Part shown: positions 1 through 8,471 of the stretch, piece after piece
How the letters are laid out: each line of letters opens with the position of its first letter
Position numbering within the stretch: position 1 is the first letter of the stretch
Source: Pseudomonas sp. TH43
Lineage (GTDB): Bacteria; Pseudomonadota; Gammaproteobacteria; Pseudomonadales; Pseudomonadaceae
Direction: 5' to 3'
DNA: 64,000 nucleotides
Assembly (NCBI RefSeq): GCF_016650635.1
Contig: NZ_JAEKFI010000002.1
Coordinates: 1 to 64,000 of the forward strand
Notes under the pieces: model-generated
The model's database searches: none
The model's input: only the letters and a program-made list of their open reading frames with translations
What the model was told of the DNA's origin: nothing
Program-made: the position numbers and the translations under genes

Positions 1-37
1 ATTTGGCGCGGTAAACCGCCAGCGAGGCCTTATTCAT
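1..37 (-). CDS. gspM: GspM (HxcZ-type) N-terminus, cut by window edge
   Basis: Only the first 12 codons are present (M-N-K-A-S-L-A-V-Y-R-A-K). The ATG overlaps the end of gspL by 8 bases (ATGAATAA), as expected for translationally coupled secretion genes. The assignment rests on position: GspM follows GspL in type II secretion operons and is the inner-membrane partner of GspL. The sequence itself is too short to prove the family. Confidence 0.6.
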   Translation of the reverse strand, partial: MNKASLAVYRAK

Positions 38-1208
38 CTTCTTCTGCTCCGCCGCTGTCATCGCTGTCGCTTGGGCTGGCTTCAGTGGCCGGACGCAAGA
101 TCCAGCCCTCGTCGTCGGCGGTGACGCTGATACCGGCCTGCGCCAAGGTGCTTTGCCACTCCTGATCATTACCGCCACGACGGGCGTCGCTGAGCAGACT
201 CAGTTGCAAAGTGCCGTCGACAAATGCCAGCCGCTCGACACTGCCGGCCATCGACGGCATGCCGCTGCCGGCCTGCAACACCAGGCGATTGAAAGTCTGC
301 GCCGGATCATCCGCCGCGCCCTTCTGCCGCGCCGCCAGTTGCTGACGGGCCTGTTGCAACGGGTTGAGAATCACCGGCAACTCGGGGAAGGCCTGTTTGA
401 CCCGCAGGTTCATCTGGGATTTCAGTTGCTGACCCTGCCCGGCTTCGCGGGCGGCATACAGGTTCAAACCGATCACCCACACCGCCACGGCCAGCGCCGA
501 AAACCCAATCGCTCGGCCCCAACCACGATGCTCGGTGTTTTGCGTTTGCACCGCTCCATGCAGCCCCCAACCGGGTAACGGCCCAGTCCAGCGCTGCGCA
601 TCGGTCATCGGCAGTTCGGCGCCCGGCGGCGGTTGCTCACCGATCCAGTGCAAAGTCACACCCGGTTCCCACACAACACCGTCGAGGCCGTCATCGAACA
701 ACGGCTGCACCCGCGCGGCTTGCACGCTGTCGCGCAGCAACAGATGCCCGTCCTGCACGCAAGCGACGGTGCCGGGCAGCACCGGCAAACGGTACGGCGC
801 CGGGTAGAGACCGCGCAGGTTCAGCCCAGCGCTTTTCAGCAACTGACCAAAGCGCAACAACGACTGCCGAGGCGCCCAGGCGATCTGCACCTGCCCGGCC
901 TCGTCCCGCGAACTGTGCGCGATGTGCATCTCGCTGCTGTCGCCGAGCATCAGGGCCTGCGCCGCACATTGCACCGCCGCGACAATCTTGTTGGCGGGCA
1001 GCGGCGGCAAATCGAGACTCGCCAACAGGCTGTCAGCTGGGTGCAGAAAACACACCAGCGCCGGCAGTTTCGACTGCTGACTCAACTGACTCAAACTGAG
1101 GCGTTCTTCCCGCGTGACCTGGCCCTGACGATCCAGCCAGGCGCAGTGCAATTCACTGTGCAAATCCAGCTCCGCCAAGGGCGGCAACGCCACTTTCAAC
1201 TGGCTCAT
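30..1208 (-). CDS. gspL: Type II secretion inner-membrane platform protein GspL (HxcY-like)
   Basis: 392 aa, the usual GspL size. The first 200 residues form the cytoplasmic actin-like domain that recruits the GspE ATPase. One transmembrane helix lies at about residues 232-252, followed by a periplasmic domain with a short acidic tail. The start ATG overlaps the gspK stop by 4 bases. GspL anchors the assembly ATPase to the platform and pairs with GspM. Gene order and strands (M-L-K-G minus, I plus, C minus, H-J plus) match the P. aeruginosa hxc cluster, so this is inferred to be an Hxc-type rather than an Xcp-type system. Confidence 0.9.
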   Translation of the reverse strand: MSQLKVALPPLAELDLHSELHCAWLDRQGQVTREERLSLSQLSQQSKLPALVCFLHPADSLLASLDLPPLPANKIVAAVQCAAQALMLGDSSEMHIAHSSRDEAGQVQIAWAPRQSLLRFGQLLKSAGLNLRGLYPAPYRLPVLPGTVACVQDGHLLLRDSVQAARVQPLFDDGLDGVVWEPGVTLHWIGEQPPPGAELPMTDAQRWTGPLPGWGLHGAVQTQNTEHRGWGRAIGFSALAVAVWVIGLNLYAAREAGQGQQLKSQMNLRVKQAFPELPVILNPLQQARQQLAARQKGAADDPAQTFNRLVLQAGSGMPSMAGSVERLAFVDGTLQLSLLSDARRGGNDQEWQSTLAQAGISVTADDEGWILRPATEASPSDSDDSGGAEEDE

Positions 1209-2164
1209 ACGCCCACCCGCGACCAGATCACTTGCGGCAAGCGGTCCTGACTGCGATGCAACAACGCCTCAAGACTGACCCGGCGCTGATCGCGTCGCGC
1301 CTCGCCGCGCAGGCGAAACCAGTCACTGGTGATGCCAACCTTGACGCTGGTCAGCTCCAGTTGCGGCATGCGCAAGCGGTTAACGAAATCGCCACGGTTG
1401 ATAAACCAGCGCCCGGCATCGCGCTCGGCGATCAGCGTATTGGCACGCTCCAGCGACAGCCCCGGCACATAAGCCGCCAACACCGGCGCGGTGGCGGTAT
1501 TGCCGTTGAGCCAAGTGGTCGCGGGGATCACCGTCAGGTACGGCGCCAGTTTGCCGATCAGCGCCTCATTAACGCCGTCGACACTGCGCAAATCATCGAT
1601 GCTGCGCAGCATCGGCAGCGTCGGATTCTGTGGTTTGTGTGAAGCGTTTGGCGACGTCGCGCGGCCACTGTCGAAGCCGCTTTTCGGCGCCTCGGCAATC
1701 TGCGCATTCAGCAGTCGCGGGTAGGACGCAATCACCCGCTGACTGATGCGCTGACTCAACCCGGCGCTGACCCCGATCAACTCGCACAAGCGCTGAAACG
1801 CCGCCACCTGCGCCTCATCGACCCGCTCGTTGGCCACCAGATTGCGCAGGTTGAACTTGCCCTGCTCGTCTTCCAGTCGGCCTTCAAACCCCTGGACAGT
1901 CAGACGCTGCGCCCACGGCTGATCGAGCCGTGTCAACGGATCACGCTGACGTGCGTCCCAGAGCAATTGCCGGCTGATCTCCAGCCCACCCTGCACCACC
2001 CAACGCCCCTGCACGCGCTGCTGATCCGCCTCCAGCGCACGGGTCGACACGCTCTGGCGCGTCAACATGCCCGCCGCGATCACCGCCACCACGGCCGCAA
2101 TCAACAACGCGCTGATAATCGCCATGCCCTCTTGCTTCGCCCCGTCAGGCGAACGGCTGTTCAT
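1205..2164 (-). CDS. gspK: Type II secretion minor pseudopilin GspK (HxcX-like)
   Basis: 319 aa. The N-terminus has a 13-residue leader ending in E-G followed by a hydrophobic stretch (M-A-I-I-S-A-L-L-I-A-A). This is the GspK type of prepilin peptidase site, which lacks the Glu at position 5. The large globular domain contains the conserved EDEQGKFNLRNL and two helix-hairpin-like repeats ('IDDLRSVDGV', 'ANTLIAERDAGRWF'). GspK caps the pseudopilus tip with GspI and GspJ. It overlaps gspL by 4 bases and follows gspG after 8 bases, so the three are probably cotranscribed. Confidence 0.92.
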   Translation of the reverse strand: MNSRSPDGAKQEGMAIISALLIAAVVAVIAAGMLTRQSVSTRALEADQQRVQGRWVVQGGLEISRQLLWDARQRDPLTRLDQPWAQRLTVQGFEGRLEDEQGKFNLRNLVANERVDEAQVAAFQRLCELIGVSAGLSQRISQRVIASYPRLLNAQIAEAPKSGFDSGRATSPNASHKPQNPTLPMLRSIDDLRSVDGVNEALIGKLAPYLTVIPATTWLNGNTATAPVLAAYVPGLSLERANTLIAERDAGRWFINRGDFVNRLRMPQLELTSVKVGITSDWFRLRGEARRDQRRVSLEALLHRSQDRLPQVIWSRVGV

Positions 2165-2172
2165 GGCCGGCC

Positions 2173-2631
2173 TTACAGCTGCCAGGAACCGATATCGGCG
2201 TTCACGCCGTCGCCGTCAGGCTGACCGTCGGCACCGAGGGAAAAGATGTCGATCTCGCCGTTGGCGCCGGGGTTGAGGTACTGATAAGGACGACCCCACG
2301 GATCGTTCGGCAAGCGCTCCAGATACGAGCGCCAATTGCTGTTCTTCGCATCCGCCGGCCGCTCCACCAGCACTTTCAGGCCCTGACTCTGATTCGGGTA
2401 AGTGCCGTGATCGAGGCGATACAGCTTCAAGGCCTGCATCAACCCACCAATGTCCTGCTTCGCCGCCGTCGCCCGCGCCTGATCCGGCCGGTCGAGCACC
2501 TTGGGCACCACCATCGCCGCCAAAATCCCCAGAATCACCACGACCACCATGATCTCAATCAGGGTAAAACCCTCCTGACCACGCGGCTTGCGCAACGATT
2601 GATGAAGCGATTTGAAAGGTGCGATATCCAT
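2173..2631 (-). CDS. gspG: Type II secretion major pseudopilin GspG (HxcT-like)
   Basis: 152 aa from the ATG at 2631, preceded by AGGGAA nine bases upstream; an ATG further out (2676) has no such site. Prepilin cleavage motif QEG^FTLIEI, then a hydrophobic N-terminal helix. The C-terminal part carries the GspG hallmarks: 'NDPWGRPYQYLNPG' and the calcium-binding loop 'DIFSLGADGQPDGDG'. It forms the pseudopilus shaft. The leader (about 21 residues) is long for the family. It is divergent from gspI, with about 150 bp between the starts. Confidence 0.93.
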   Translation of the reverse strand: MDIAPFKSLHQSLRKPRGQEGFTLIEIMVVVVILGILAAMVVPKVLDRPDQARATAAKQDIGGLMQALKLYRLDHGTYPNQSQGLKVLVERPADAKNSNWRSYLERLPNDPWGRPYQYLNPGANGEIDIFSLGADGQPDGDGVNADIGSWQL

Positions 2632-2778
2632 CTCGACATTCCCTGGCTTGATTCGATTCGACGCGCAGTGTTGCAAGAAGATATGTCAGGGATGTTGAAA
2701 ATCCTCGGGTGTTTTCGTCGTCAAGCCGTCAAGGACGGGGGTTAGCGTCGAGGGCTGGGTTTGGGGTTTGGGCGGTTT

Positions 2779-3165
2779 ATGCGTGCGCGTTCGCGGGAAG
2801 AGGGTTTCACGTTGATTGAGGTGCTGGTGGCGCTGGCGATTATTGCCGTGGCGATGTCGGCGGCTGTGCGCGTGGCGGGGTTGATGACGCAGAGTAGCGG
2901 GGTTTTGCGGGATCGCTCGGTGGCGCTGATTGCGGCGCAAAGCCGCATGGCCGAGCTGCGGTTGGAAGGTAAATTGCCGATGGGCATGAAAGCGCAAGAC
3001 TGCGATCAGGGGCGGTTGTTGCTGCGTTGCGAACAGGTAATCGCAGCGGCAGAGAATGGGCGATTGCTGAAGATCGGCATTCAAGTATTCGACCGCAACC
3101 AGGATACGCCGCCGTTGGCCAGGCTTGAGACATTGTTGTCTCGAACGGAAAGCCCCTCACCCTAG
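2779..3165 (+). CDS. gspI: Type II secretion minor pseudopilin GspI (HxcV-like)
   Basis: 128 aa from ATG 2779 (a TTG at 2761 is an alternative). Short charged leader and cleavage site REEG^FTLIEVLVALAI, followed by the GspI pattern 'AQSRMAELRLEG'. GspI is part of the tip complex GspI-J-K. Its last codons (about 3150-3165) run into a CTC-CCT-rich repeat ('ccctcaccctagccctctccc'), so the natural C-terminus may have been altered by the repeat that begins the accessory region. It is oriented opposite to gspG, as in hxc clusters. Confidence 0.88.
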   Translation: MRARSREEGFTLIEVLVALAIIAVAMSAAVRVAGLMTQSSGVLRDRSVALIAAQSRMAELRLEGKLPMGMKAQDCDQGRLLLRCEQVIAAAENGRLLKIGIQVFDRNQDTPPLARLETLLSRTESPSP

Positions 3166-3348
3166 CCCTCTCCCAAGGGAGAGGGAACCGATTCGGGGAT
3201 ATTCGAAAGCTAGACCGACTTGAAAGCTGATCATTGAATCCAAATTCGCCAAAGCTCAACAAAGCCCTGATCGAAAGCTCTTCACCAAAGCTAAAACCGC
3301 TAAGGTCCTTCACCAAGGCCAAAACCGCTAAGGTCGTTCACCAAAACC

Positions 3349-3690
3349 ATAATCGCCAAAATCTTCCAGGTCGATGTACCCCGCAAGACACCTCGGTCAG
3401 CCCCCTCTCCCTCCGGGAGAGGGCTGGGGTGAGGGCCGCTTCTGCTCACGCCCCCCAGAATCACCAAAGCCATAATCGCCAAAATCTTTCAGGTCGATGT
3501 ACCCCGCAAGACACCTCGGTCGGCCCCCTCGCCCCCCGGGAGAGGGCTGGGGTGAGGGCCGCTTCTGCTCACGTCCCCAGAATCACCAAATCCATAATCG
3601 CCAAAATCTTCCAGGTCGATGTACCCCGCAAGACAACTCGGTCGGCCCCCTCGCCCCCCGGGAGAGGGCTGGGGTGAGGGTCGCTTCTGC
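3349..3690. repeat. Tandem 122-123 bp repeat, nearly three copies
   Basis: Units start at 3349, 3472 and 3594 ('ataatcgccaaaatctt'); the third is cut short at about 3690. Each unit contains 'gatgtaccccgcaagac' and a strong GC hairpin ('ccctc..cgggagagggctggggtgaggg'). Just upstream (about 3281-3345) is a second short tandem of a 28-bp unit ('ttcaccaaggccaaaaccgc'). The stretch 3166-3908 holds no convincing gene; the reading frames through it are the repeat translated. At 3703-3742 is a copy of the flank otherwise found next to DUF6124 genes ('acacccgatcaatcacc'). Confidence 0.9.
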
Positions 3691-3908
3691 TTCCGAGGTA
3701 CCAAGAAAGTACACCCGATCAATCACCACGCGATCCCTACATCCGCTCGATCATTTCCAAAGCCTGGCATCCACCAAAAGCAGTGATGGCACAACAATGG
3801 TATCGTCCACTCCTTTTCAACATTTCTGACAGTGTATGAACAAAACCAAATCCTCAATCCCGGCCGTTGCTCCCGCATCAGGCATCCCTGAATCAATGGA
3901 TACCTGAC

Positions 3909-5012
3909 ATGGCCAACGCATCGCAGAACGCGAGATTAAACAAGCTGCTGGCTGACAGCGAAGCCAGTCTCGCCACAGCTGAATCCAATGCCGACCTGTT
4001 AAAGACGATCCATGAGTTCGTCTCATACAATGGCCCGCTAAAATTCAGTTTCACACGCGCATGGTGGTTTTTCGGCGTTGGCTCGTTATTGATCGCGAGC
4101 GCTGTGGCCTTATATGCCTATATGAATACCTACACCGTCGCTGCTTTTTTCTACCAGCGGGAAATTGATCCCACCTTGTTCGGCATGGCCACTGGTTTGC
4201 TTGGCGTGTTACTTGTCGGTGGAAGTCTGACATGGATGAAAACCAAATCTGATCGCCTGCCTTCGCTCAGTAGCAGAATGGCGCGACTGTCATCCTACTT
4301 CCACAACGGATTGTCCCGCCTGGAAGAAGACCCGCGCTACACCCTCAGTAAGCTGAATGCGCAGTTTGCTGATTACCGACGGGGCAACTACAGCCGCGAG
4401 TTGCTGCAGTCGATGCAAGGTGTATTTACCGGTCCACTGCACAACCTCACTTACGAGTACCACCGCCTGCACTACGTCGACAAACGAACAGTCAAAACCA
4501 CTGTTAACGACGGCAAGGGAGGCACCAAAACAGAGACTCGAACGGTGTATGACCACTACGACCGCTACAGTCTGGTCATCGACTTTCCATGGGTCACCGG
4601 CGTATCGGTCAGAACTGATGGACAATCACAAAACGACTATCCGAGCCACATGGACACAGCGTCTCCGGATTTTAATAAAGCGTTCCGTTTAACCGGGCGC
4701 AGCGAGATGACCTGTGCGAAGTTCATCAAACCTTCGACGGTGCTGCACTTGCTGAAGGTATTCAACGTACTCAAGGTTCCGAACCTGGAGTTTGCCGACA
4801 GTGGAAAGCTCTGCCTCAGCTTCGCTACCAGCGACCTACTCACGTTCGTTAATCAATACTCACTGTCTTCACCCAACGAGTTTTACGCAGAAATTGCTGC
4901 AGGTATCAAACTGCCGCGCCTGGTGTCTGCGCTCCAATGGAGCCATGCACTCAGTGAACTGCACGATGACAACTTTGCCTCCTCCCCCCTAACAAGCCGC
5001 CAAGAGAAGTAA
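3909..5012 (+). CDS. LemA-linked two-helix membrane protein, possibly DUF3137-like
   Basis: 367 aa from the ATG at 3909; an upstream TTG at 3867 is less likely. There is a soluble N-terminal segment of about 50 residues, then two transmembrane helices ('WWFFGVGSLLIASAVALYAY' and 'LFGMATGLLGVLLVGGSL'), then a cytoplasmic or periplasmic domain of about 240 residues with 'GVFTGPLHNLTYEYHRLHYV' and a basic loop rich in K-T-E. It ends 3 bases before the lemA start, so the two are surely cotranscribed. LemA proteins are often paired with such membrane partners. The family match is from general resemblance only and the function is unknown. Confidence 0.75.
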   Translation: MANASQNARLNKLLADSEASLATAESNADLLKTIHEFVSYNGPLKFSFTRAWWFFGVGSLLIASAVALYAYMNTYTVAAFFYQREIDPTLFGMATGLLGVLLVGGSLTWMKTKSDRLPSLSSRMARLSSYFHNGLSRLEEDPRYTLSKLNAQFADYRRGNYSRELLQSMQGVFTGPLHNLTYEYHRLHYVDKRTVKTTVNDGKGGTKTETRTVYDHYDRYSLVIDFPWVTGVSVRTDGQSQNDYPSHMDTASPDFNKAFRLTGRSEMTCAKFIKPSTVLHLLKVFNVLKVPNLEFADSGKLCLSFATSDLLTFVNQYSLSSPNEFYAEIAAGIKLPRLVSALQWSHALSELHDDNFASSPLTSRQEK

Positions 5013-5015
5013 GCC

Positions 5016-5585
5016 ATGGACACTACACTCACCCTCGCCATTGTTATTGCTTTAGTCATCATCGTAGCGGGCGTCATCATCTACAACGGCATTGTTGGCG
5101 GCCACAACCGAGTACAACGTGCCTGGTCGGACGTCCTCGTTTACGAACGCCAGAAGACAAAAGTGCTCGACCAACTGCAAAAAGTGCTCGCAGACTTCAT
5201 GGTCTTCGAGTCCAGCCTGCTCGAAAAAATCGCCGGCCTGCGCAGCGCGATCCACAGCCTGCCTGCTAAAGCGGACGGCAATGCCCTCGCGACAGTAGAA
5301 ACAGCTTCTAGAGAGCTGATGGGCGGCTTGCGCGTCACCTTCGAGGCTTACCCTGATCTGAAAGCATCCGAAGCGGCGAACAACATGATGCGTGAGATTA
5401 CCGAACAGCAAGAAAACGTCGGCGCGGCCATCACCATCTACAACCGCAACGTCGAACTGTTCAACAACTCCATCGAAATGTTCCCAGGCTCCGTCGTCAA
5501 TGGCCTGTTCAACAAGAAATCGCCGGTAATACCGTTCTCCGATGCCGAAGCGTCGCAAGGCTTCTCCTACACCCCGAATTTCTGA
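5016..5585 (+). CDS. lemA: LemA family protein
   Basis: 189 aa, typical for LemA. One N-terminal transmembrane helix (residues 5-25), then the conserved 'YNGIVGGHNRVQRAWSDV' with the N-x-V-x-x-A-W-S motif, a long helical coiled domain, and the C-terminal 'NNSIEMFPGSVVNGLF' characteristic of the family. The role of LemA proteins is not settled. This is the cytoplasmic-membrane family LemA, not the GacS sensor once given the same name. A good site (AAGAGAAG) lies before the ATG, and the upstream membrane gene is coupled to it. Confidence 0.9.
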   Translation: MDTTLTLAIVIALVIIVAGVIIYNGIVGGHNRVQRAWSDVLVYERQKTKVLDQLQKVLADFMVFESSLLEKIAGLRSAIHSLPAKADGNALATVETASRELMGGLRVTFEAYPDLKASEAANNMMREITEQQENVGAAITIYNRNVELFNNSIEMFPGSVVNGLFNKKSPVIPFSDAEASQGFSYTPNF

Positions 5586-5751
5586 TTCGCACAATGCGTC
5601 GACCATCAGCCATGAGGGTGATGGTCGACCACCTGCCTCCTCAGCCGAACACAATGTCCGTGCCCAACCTAAGCCCCTGTAGGAGTGAGCCTGCTCGCGA
5701 AAGCGCAAGAATGAACACCCGATCAATCACCAAGTGATCCCGACACCCGCC

Positions 5752-5799
5752 TTACCCCGGCAATTGCAAATTATCCAACGCCCGATTCACCGCCAGCTC
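5752..5799 (-). pseudogene. DUF6124 C-terminal remnant
   Basis: Reverse-strand translation gives E-L-A-V-N-R-A-L-D-N-L-Q-L followed by P-G-stop, the exact C-terminus of the two intact DUF6124 genes at 11.6 and 15.4 kb; the rest of the gene is missing. It keeps the same 3' flank as the intact copies: a REP (about 5681-5706, 'cctgtaggagtgagcctgc') and 'gaacacccgatcaatcacc'. The rest of 5586-5894 holds nothing else recognisable. Confidence 0.75.
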
Positions 5800-5894
5800 T
5801 CCCTATAACTGAACACGGCAATCGCTCGAACATCGGCTTCCGCCCGCCCGATGACTGACCAACCAGCCATCCCTGCCAGACATTCATATGCCGA

Positions 5895-6419
5895 TCAGCG
5901 TTGCGGATAAGGCACACCCAGCTCCCAACGTGATTGCCAATGCGCGATGTATTGACGCGAAACCTCCGGCATATCTCGAATCACCACCACGTTTTCCGAG
6001 TTGGCGGTTTCGGCGGACGGCGCGAAATTGAACGAACCGGTTTCGACCGTATTCCCGTCAACAATGATGGTTTTGTCGTGATGGAGATGGAAATGTTCAT
6101 TGGTGCGCAGTTCCACGCCGTTCAAAACCACAAGGTCCATCGCCGCCTTACTGGACTTGCCCAGATTTCGCTTTTTATCGACCACTATGCGCACCTCCAC
6201 CCCACGTTTCTGCGCATCAATCAAAGCCTGCACGATATCGGGAGCCTGGAACGCATAGGCGAGCATTTGAATACTGTGCTGCGCAGACCCGATGGTTTCC
6301 AAAACCAGCTTTCGCGCAGAGCCTTCCGGGGAAAAACCGACTTGAACGCTTGGTTCGGCATGGGATGTGGTCGCAATACTCAGCAAGATCGCCAGCGCGG
6401 CGCATTGCAATCCAGTCAT
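5895..6419 (-). CDS. Secreted phospholipase D-family nuclease (Nuc-like)
   Basis: 174 aa with a cleavable signal peptide (cleavage after about T-T-S-H-A). It contains a single PLD half-site: H-H-D-K-T-I-I-V-D-G...G-S-F-N-F, i.e. HxK(x4)D(x6)GSxN. Single-motif proteins of this length are the Nuc/EDTA-resistant endonucleases that dimerise to build one active site and cleave DNA non-specifically, usually in the periplasm. The biological role here (nutrient DNA or entry control) is not known. It stands alone on the minus strand. Confidence 0.88.
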   Translation of the reverse strand: MTGLQCAALAILLSIATTSHAEPSVQVGFSPEGSARKLVLETIGSAQHSIQMLAYAFQAPDIVQALIDAQKRGVEVRIVVDKKRNLGKSSKAAMDLVVLNGVELRTNEHFHLHHDKTIIVDGNTVETGSFNFAPSAETANSENVVVIRDMPEVSRQYIAHWQSRWELGVPYPQR

Positions 6420-6625
6420 GTTTGAAGACCTTGAGTTGAACAGGCGGGACGTTTTAGTTGCAGGATGTCAGTCCGTGTGAACGATAACATGGCCATTATT
6501 CGCGGCAACGAGGTAGCGCCGTGGACAAGTTTTTCTTTCTCCATCGCGAGGTATATCTGCCTCGTCTCATCACTCGATACACGCCACTCTTGGGGCATCT
6601 TCCATCCCCGAAAAGGTCAAGCAAC

Positions 6626-6742
6626 ATGCTCAATGGTAAATCTGCGCTGATTACGGGTGGCTCGTCAGGTATTGGCCTCGCCACAGCACGATTGATGCTG
6701 GTAGCGGAGATCGTGGTTGATGGCGGTCGAGCGGAGCTTTGA
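6626..6742 (+). pseudogene. Short-chain dehydrogenase remnant with internal deletion
   Basis: The open frame encodes 38 residues: a perfect SDR N-terminus (M-L-N-G-K-S-A-L-I-T-G-G-S-S-G-I-G) fused in frame after A-R-L to a perfect SDR C-terminus (A-E-I-V-V-D-G-G). About 200 residues, including the catalytic Tyr-Lys, are missing. It is a decayed gene, ended by one internal in-frame deletion. The region 6420-6625 between it and the PLD gene has no other gene. Confidence 0.8.
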
Positions 6743-6745
6743 ATC

Positions 6746-7402
6746 TTGCGACTGAATACTGATCTGACACGCCGCACCCTCGTTCATGGCGCATTGCTGC
6801 CGTGGGTCGCATCCCCGGCTGCGGGCGTCCAGCGGCGCATGCTTCATCGCGACGGGGAAGAAAAAGCCCAGGCGACCTCATTGGTTCGCTATGCGGCGGG
6901 GAGCACCTTCCGCCCGCATAGTCATCCCGGGGGTGAAGAATTTCTGGTGCTTGAAGGGATCTTTCAAGATGAACGCGGCGACTACCCCGCTGGCACCTAC
7001 GTGCGCAATCCTCCCGGCAGCAGCCACACACCGGCATCAACCACGGGTTGCGTGATTTTTGTAAGGTTGCAGCAATTCGACAAAGATGATGTGCGCGAGT
7101 GCGTCGTCTGTCCCGACCAACATCAAACGCACTCTGACACCCGAACGCTCTTCAGTGGCCACGACGAACACGTGACCCTGCATGACTGTCCGGCAGGCAC
7201 ACTGCTGGAACTCTCCAACGAAGCCGGTATCGAGTTATTGATACTGTCCGGCTCTGCGGTTGAAAACGGCGACCTGCTCCAGCCTTTATCCTGGCTACGC
7301 CTGCCGCCGGGCATTGCGTTACGTGCAATGATCGGAAATGCCGGCGCTCGTATCTGGATCAAGCGCAGGCGCGCCACAGATTCAGTCGCCGAGCTTTCCT
7401 GA
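6746..7402 (+). CDS. ChrR-like cupin protein (two cupin domains)
   Basis: 218 aa from a TTG start. The first cupin shows the metal-binding pattern 'FRPHSHPGGEEFLVLEGIF', then 'YPAGTYVRNPPGSSHTP', as in the ChrR family of zinc/cupin anti-sigma-like proteins. A second, degenerate cupin lies at residues 125-205 ('DCPAGTLLELSNEAGIELLILSG'). The N-terminal zinc-binding anti-sigma domain of true ChrR is absent, so a stand-alone sensor or enzyme is more likely than an anti-sigma factor. Its 3' end overlaps the convergent LysR gene by 21 bp. Confidence 0.75.
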   Translation: MRLNTDLTRRTLVHGALLPWVASPAAGVQRRMLHRDGEEKAQATSLVRYAAGSTFRPHSHPGGEEFLVLEGIFQDERGDYPAGTYVRNPPGSSHTPASTTGCVIFVRLQQFDKDDVRECVVCPDQHQTHSDTRTLFSGHDEHVTLHDCPAGTLLELSNEAGIELLILSGSAVENGDLLQPLSWLRLPPGIALRAMIGNAGARIWIKRRRATDSVAELS

Positions 7403-8305
7403 AGCTTGCGCAAGCAGCCATTCGCGGAAGGCTTTTATCTTCGCCAGATCCGCCACTTCGGGCCGATGAACGATGTAATAAGCGAACGCCAGCGGACAGC
7501 TTGCTTCGCCAAAGGGACGGACCAACCGCCCTGCCTCCAGGTCATCCCGCAGCATGACACTGCGCCCAAGCGCCAGGCCCTGCCCGTCAATCGCCGCCTG
7601 CAGCACGGCGGCAGAATTGTTGATGCGCAGCCCATGCTCGGCATTGATAGCGGAATGTCCCGAGGCGTCGAGCCATGTCCGCCACGTCGGATAATCGGGA
7701 TCGGCAACCATCGACAAGTCGTGGATCAACGTCGCTTCGGCGAGTTTGCTGGCTGACAGTCGCCCCTGTTCAAGCAACGGATAAGTCGGCGCACAGACCG
7801 GGTACATCTCTTCGTCCATCAGCTTGATCGCCGTCAGCCCCGGCCAACGTCCGGTGCCATAACGCACGCCGATGTCCACGCCTTCGGCAACAAAATCCAC
7901 AGGCCTGAGATTGGTGTCCAACAGGACATCGATCCGAGGGTGCGCCAACTGAAAACGTTCGATGCGGGGCAACAGCCATTTGGCAGCAAACGCCGGGCTC
8001 ACTGCCACCGTCAATCCGCTGCTGAGCGAACCTTCCTTCAACCGCGCCAACCCCATGCGCAGGTAGTCGAATCCCTCCCGGATATCGGGCAATGCCTCCC
8101 GAGCAACGTCGGTCGGAACCAGCCGCGCAGAACCGCTGGAGGCCCGATTGAACAACGCGACCCCCAGCCATGACTCCAGCGTACGCACCTGCTGCCCCAC
8201 TGCTGCCGACGTCACGTGCAGCTCAGTGGCAGCAGCCGAGAAACTTTGATGCCGGGCGGCTGCTTCAAATGCCCGGAGAGCGTTGAGATACATCGGCGTA
8301 TTCAT
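7382..8305 (-). CDS. LysR-type transcriptional regulator (GcvA-like subgroup)
   Basis: 307 aa, standard length. N-terminal winged helix 'LNALRAFEAAARHQSFSAAA' with 'LHVTSAAVGQQVRTLE', then a periplasmic-binding-like effector domain ('GLTVAVSPAFAAKWLLPRI' is typical of GcvA-type regulators). Divergent from the SDR-AhpD pair at 8472, with 166 bp between starts, so by the usual LysR arrangement it probably controls those genes. The effector is unknown. Confidence 0.9.
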   Translation of the reverse strand: MNTPMYLNALRAFEAAARHQSFSAAATELHVTSAAVGQQVRTLESWLGVALFNRASSGSARLVPTDVAREALPDIREGFDYLRMGLARLKEGSLSSGLTVAVSPAFAAKWLLPRIERFQLAHPRIDVLLDTNLRPVDFVAEGVDIGVRYGTGRWPGLTAIKLMDEEMYPVCAPTYPLLEQGRLSASKLAEATLIHDLSMVADPDYPTWRTWLDASGHSAINAEHGLRINNSAAVLQAAIDGQGLALGRSVMLRDDLEAGRLVRPFGEASCPLAFAYYIVHRPEVADLAKIKAFREWLLAQASGKLGD

Positions 8306-8471
8306 GGGTTAAAGATTTTCTTTAATGGATGAAAAAGAATTCTGGTTTGTGCGGCACCTGTCCGAAGCGAAGAATAGCAGCCAAGGCCAACGCTCATAAG
8401 GGCAACCGATAGACAGCCCCAATGAATGGCACAAACGCTCCTATCTTACTCAGCCACAGGACATCCTCAAC

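Noticed and set aside
3349..3690. CRISPR-like periodicity
   Set aside because: The repeat is 122 bp with no short repeat/unique spacer alternation; only three units.
3234..3829. Several open frames through the tandem repeat area
   Set aside because: They translate the repeat itself ('PRERAGVR' on each unit), have no start signals and no family.
6416..6598. 60-codon minus-strand frame upstream of the PLD nuclease gene
   Set aside because: No ribosome site or family; it overlaps the presumed promoter of the nuclease gene.
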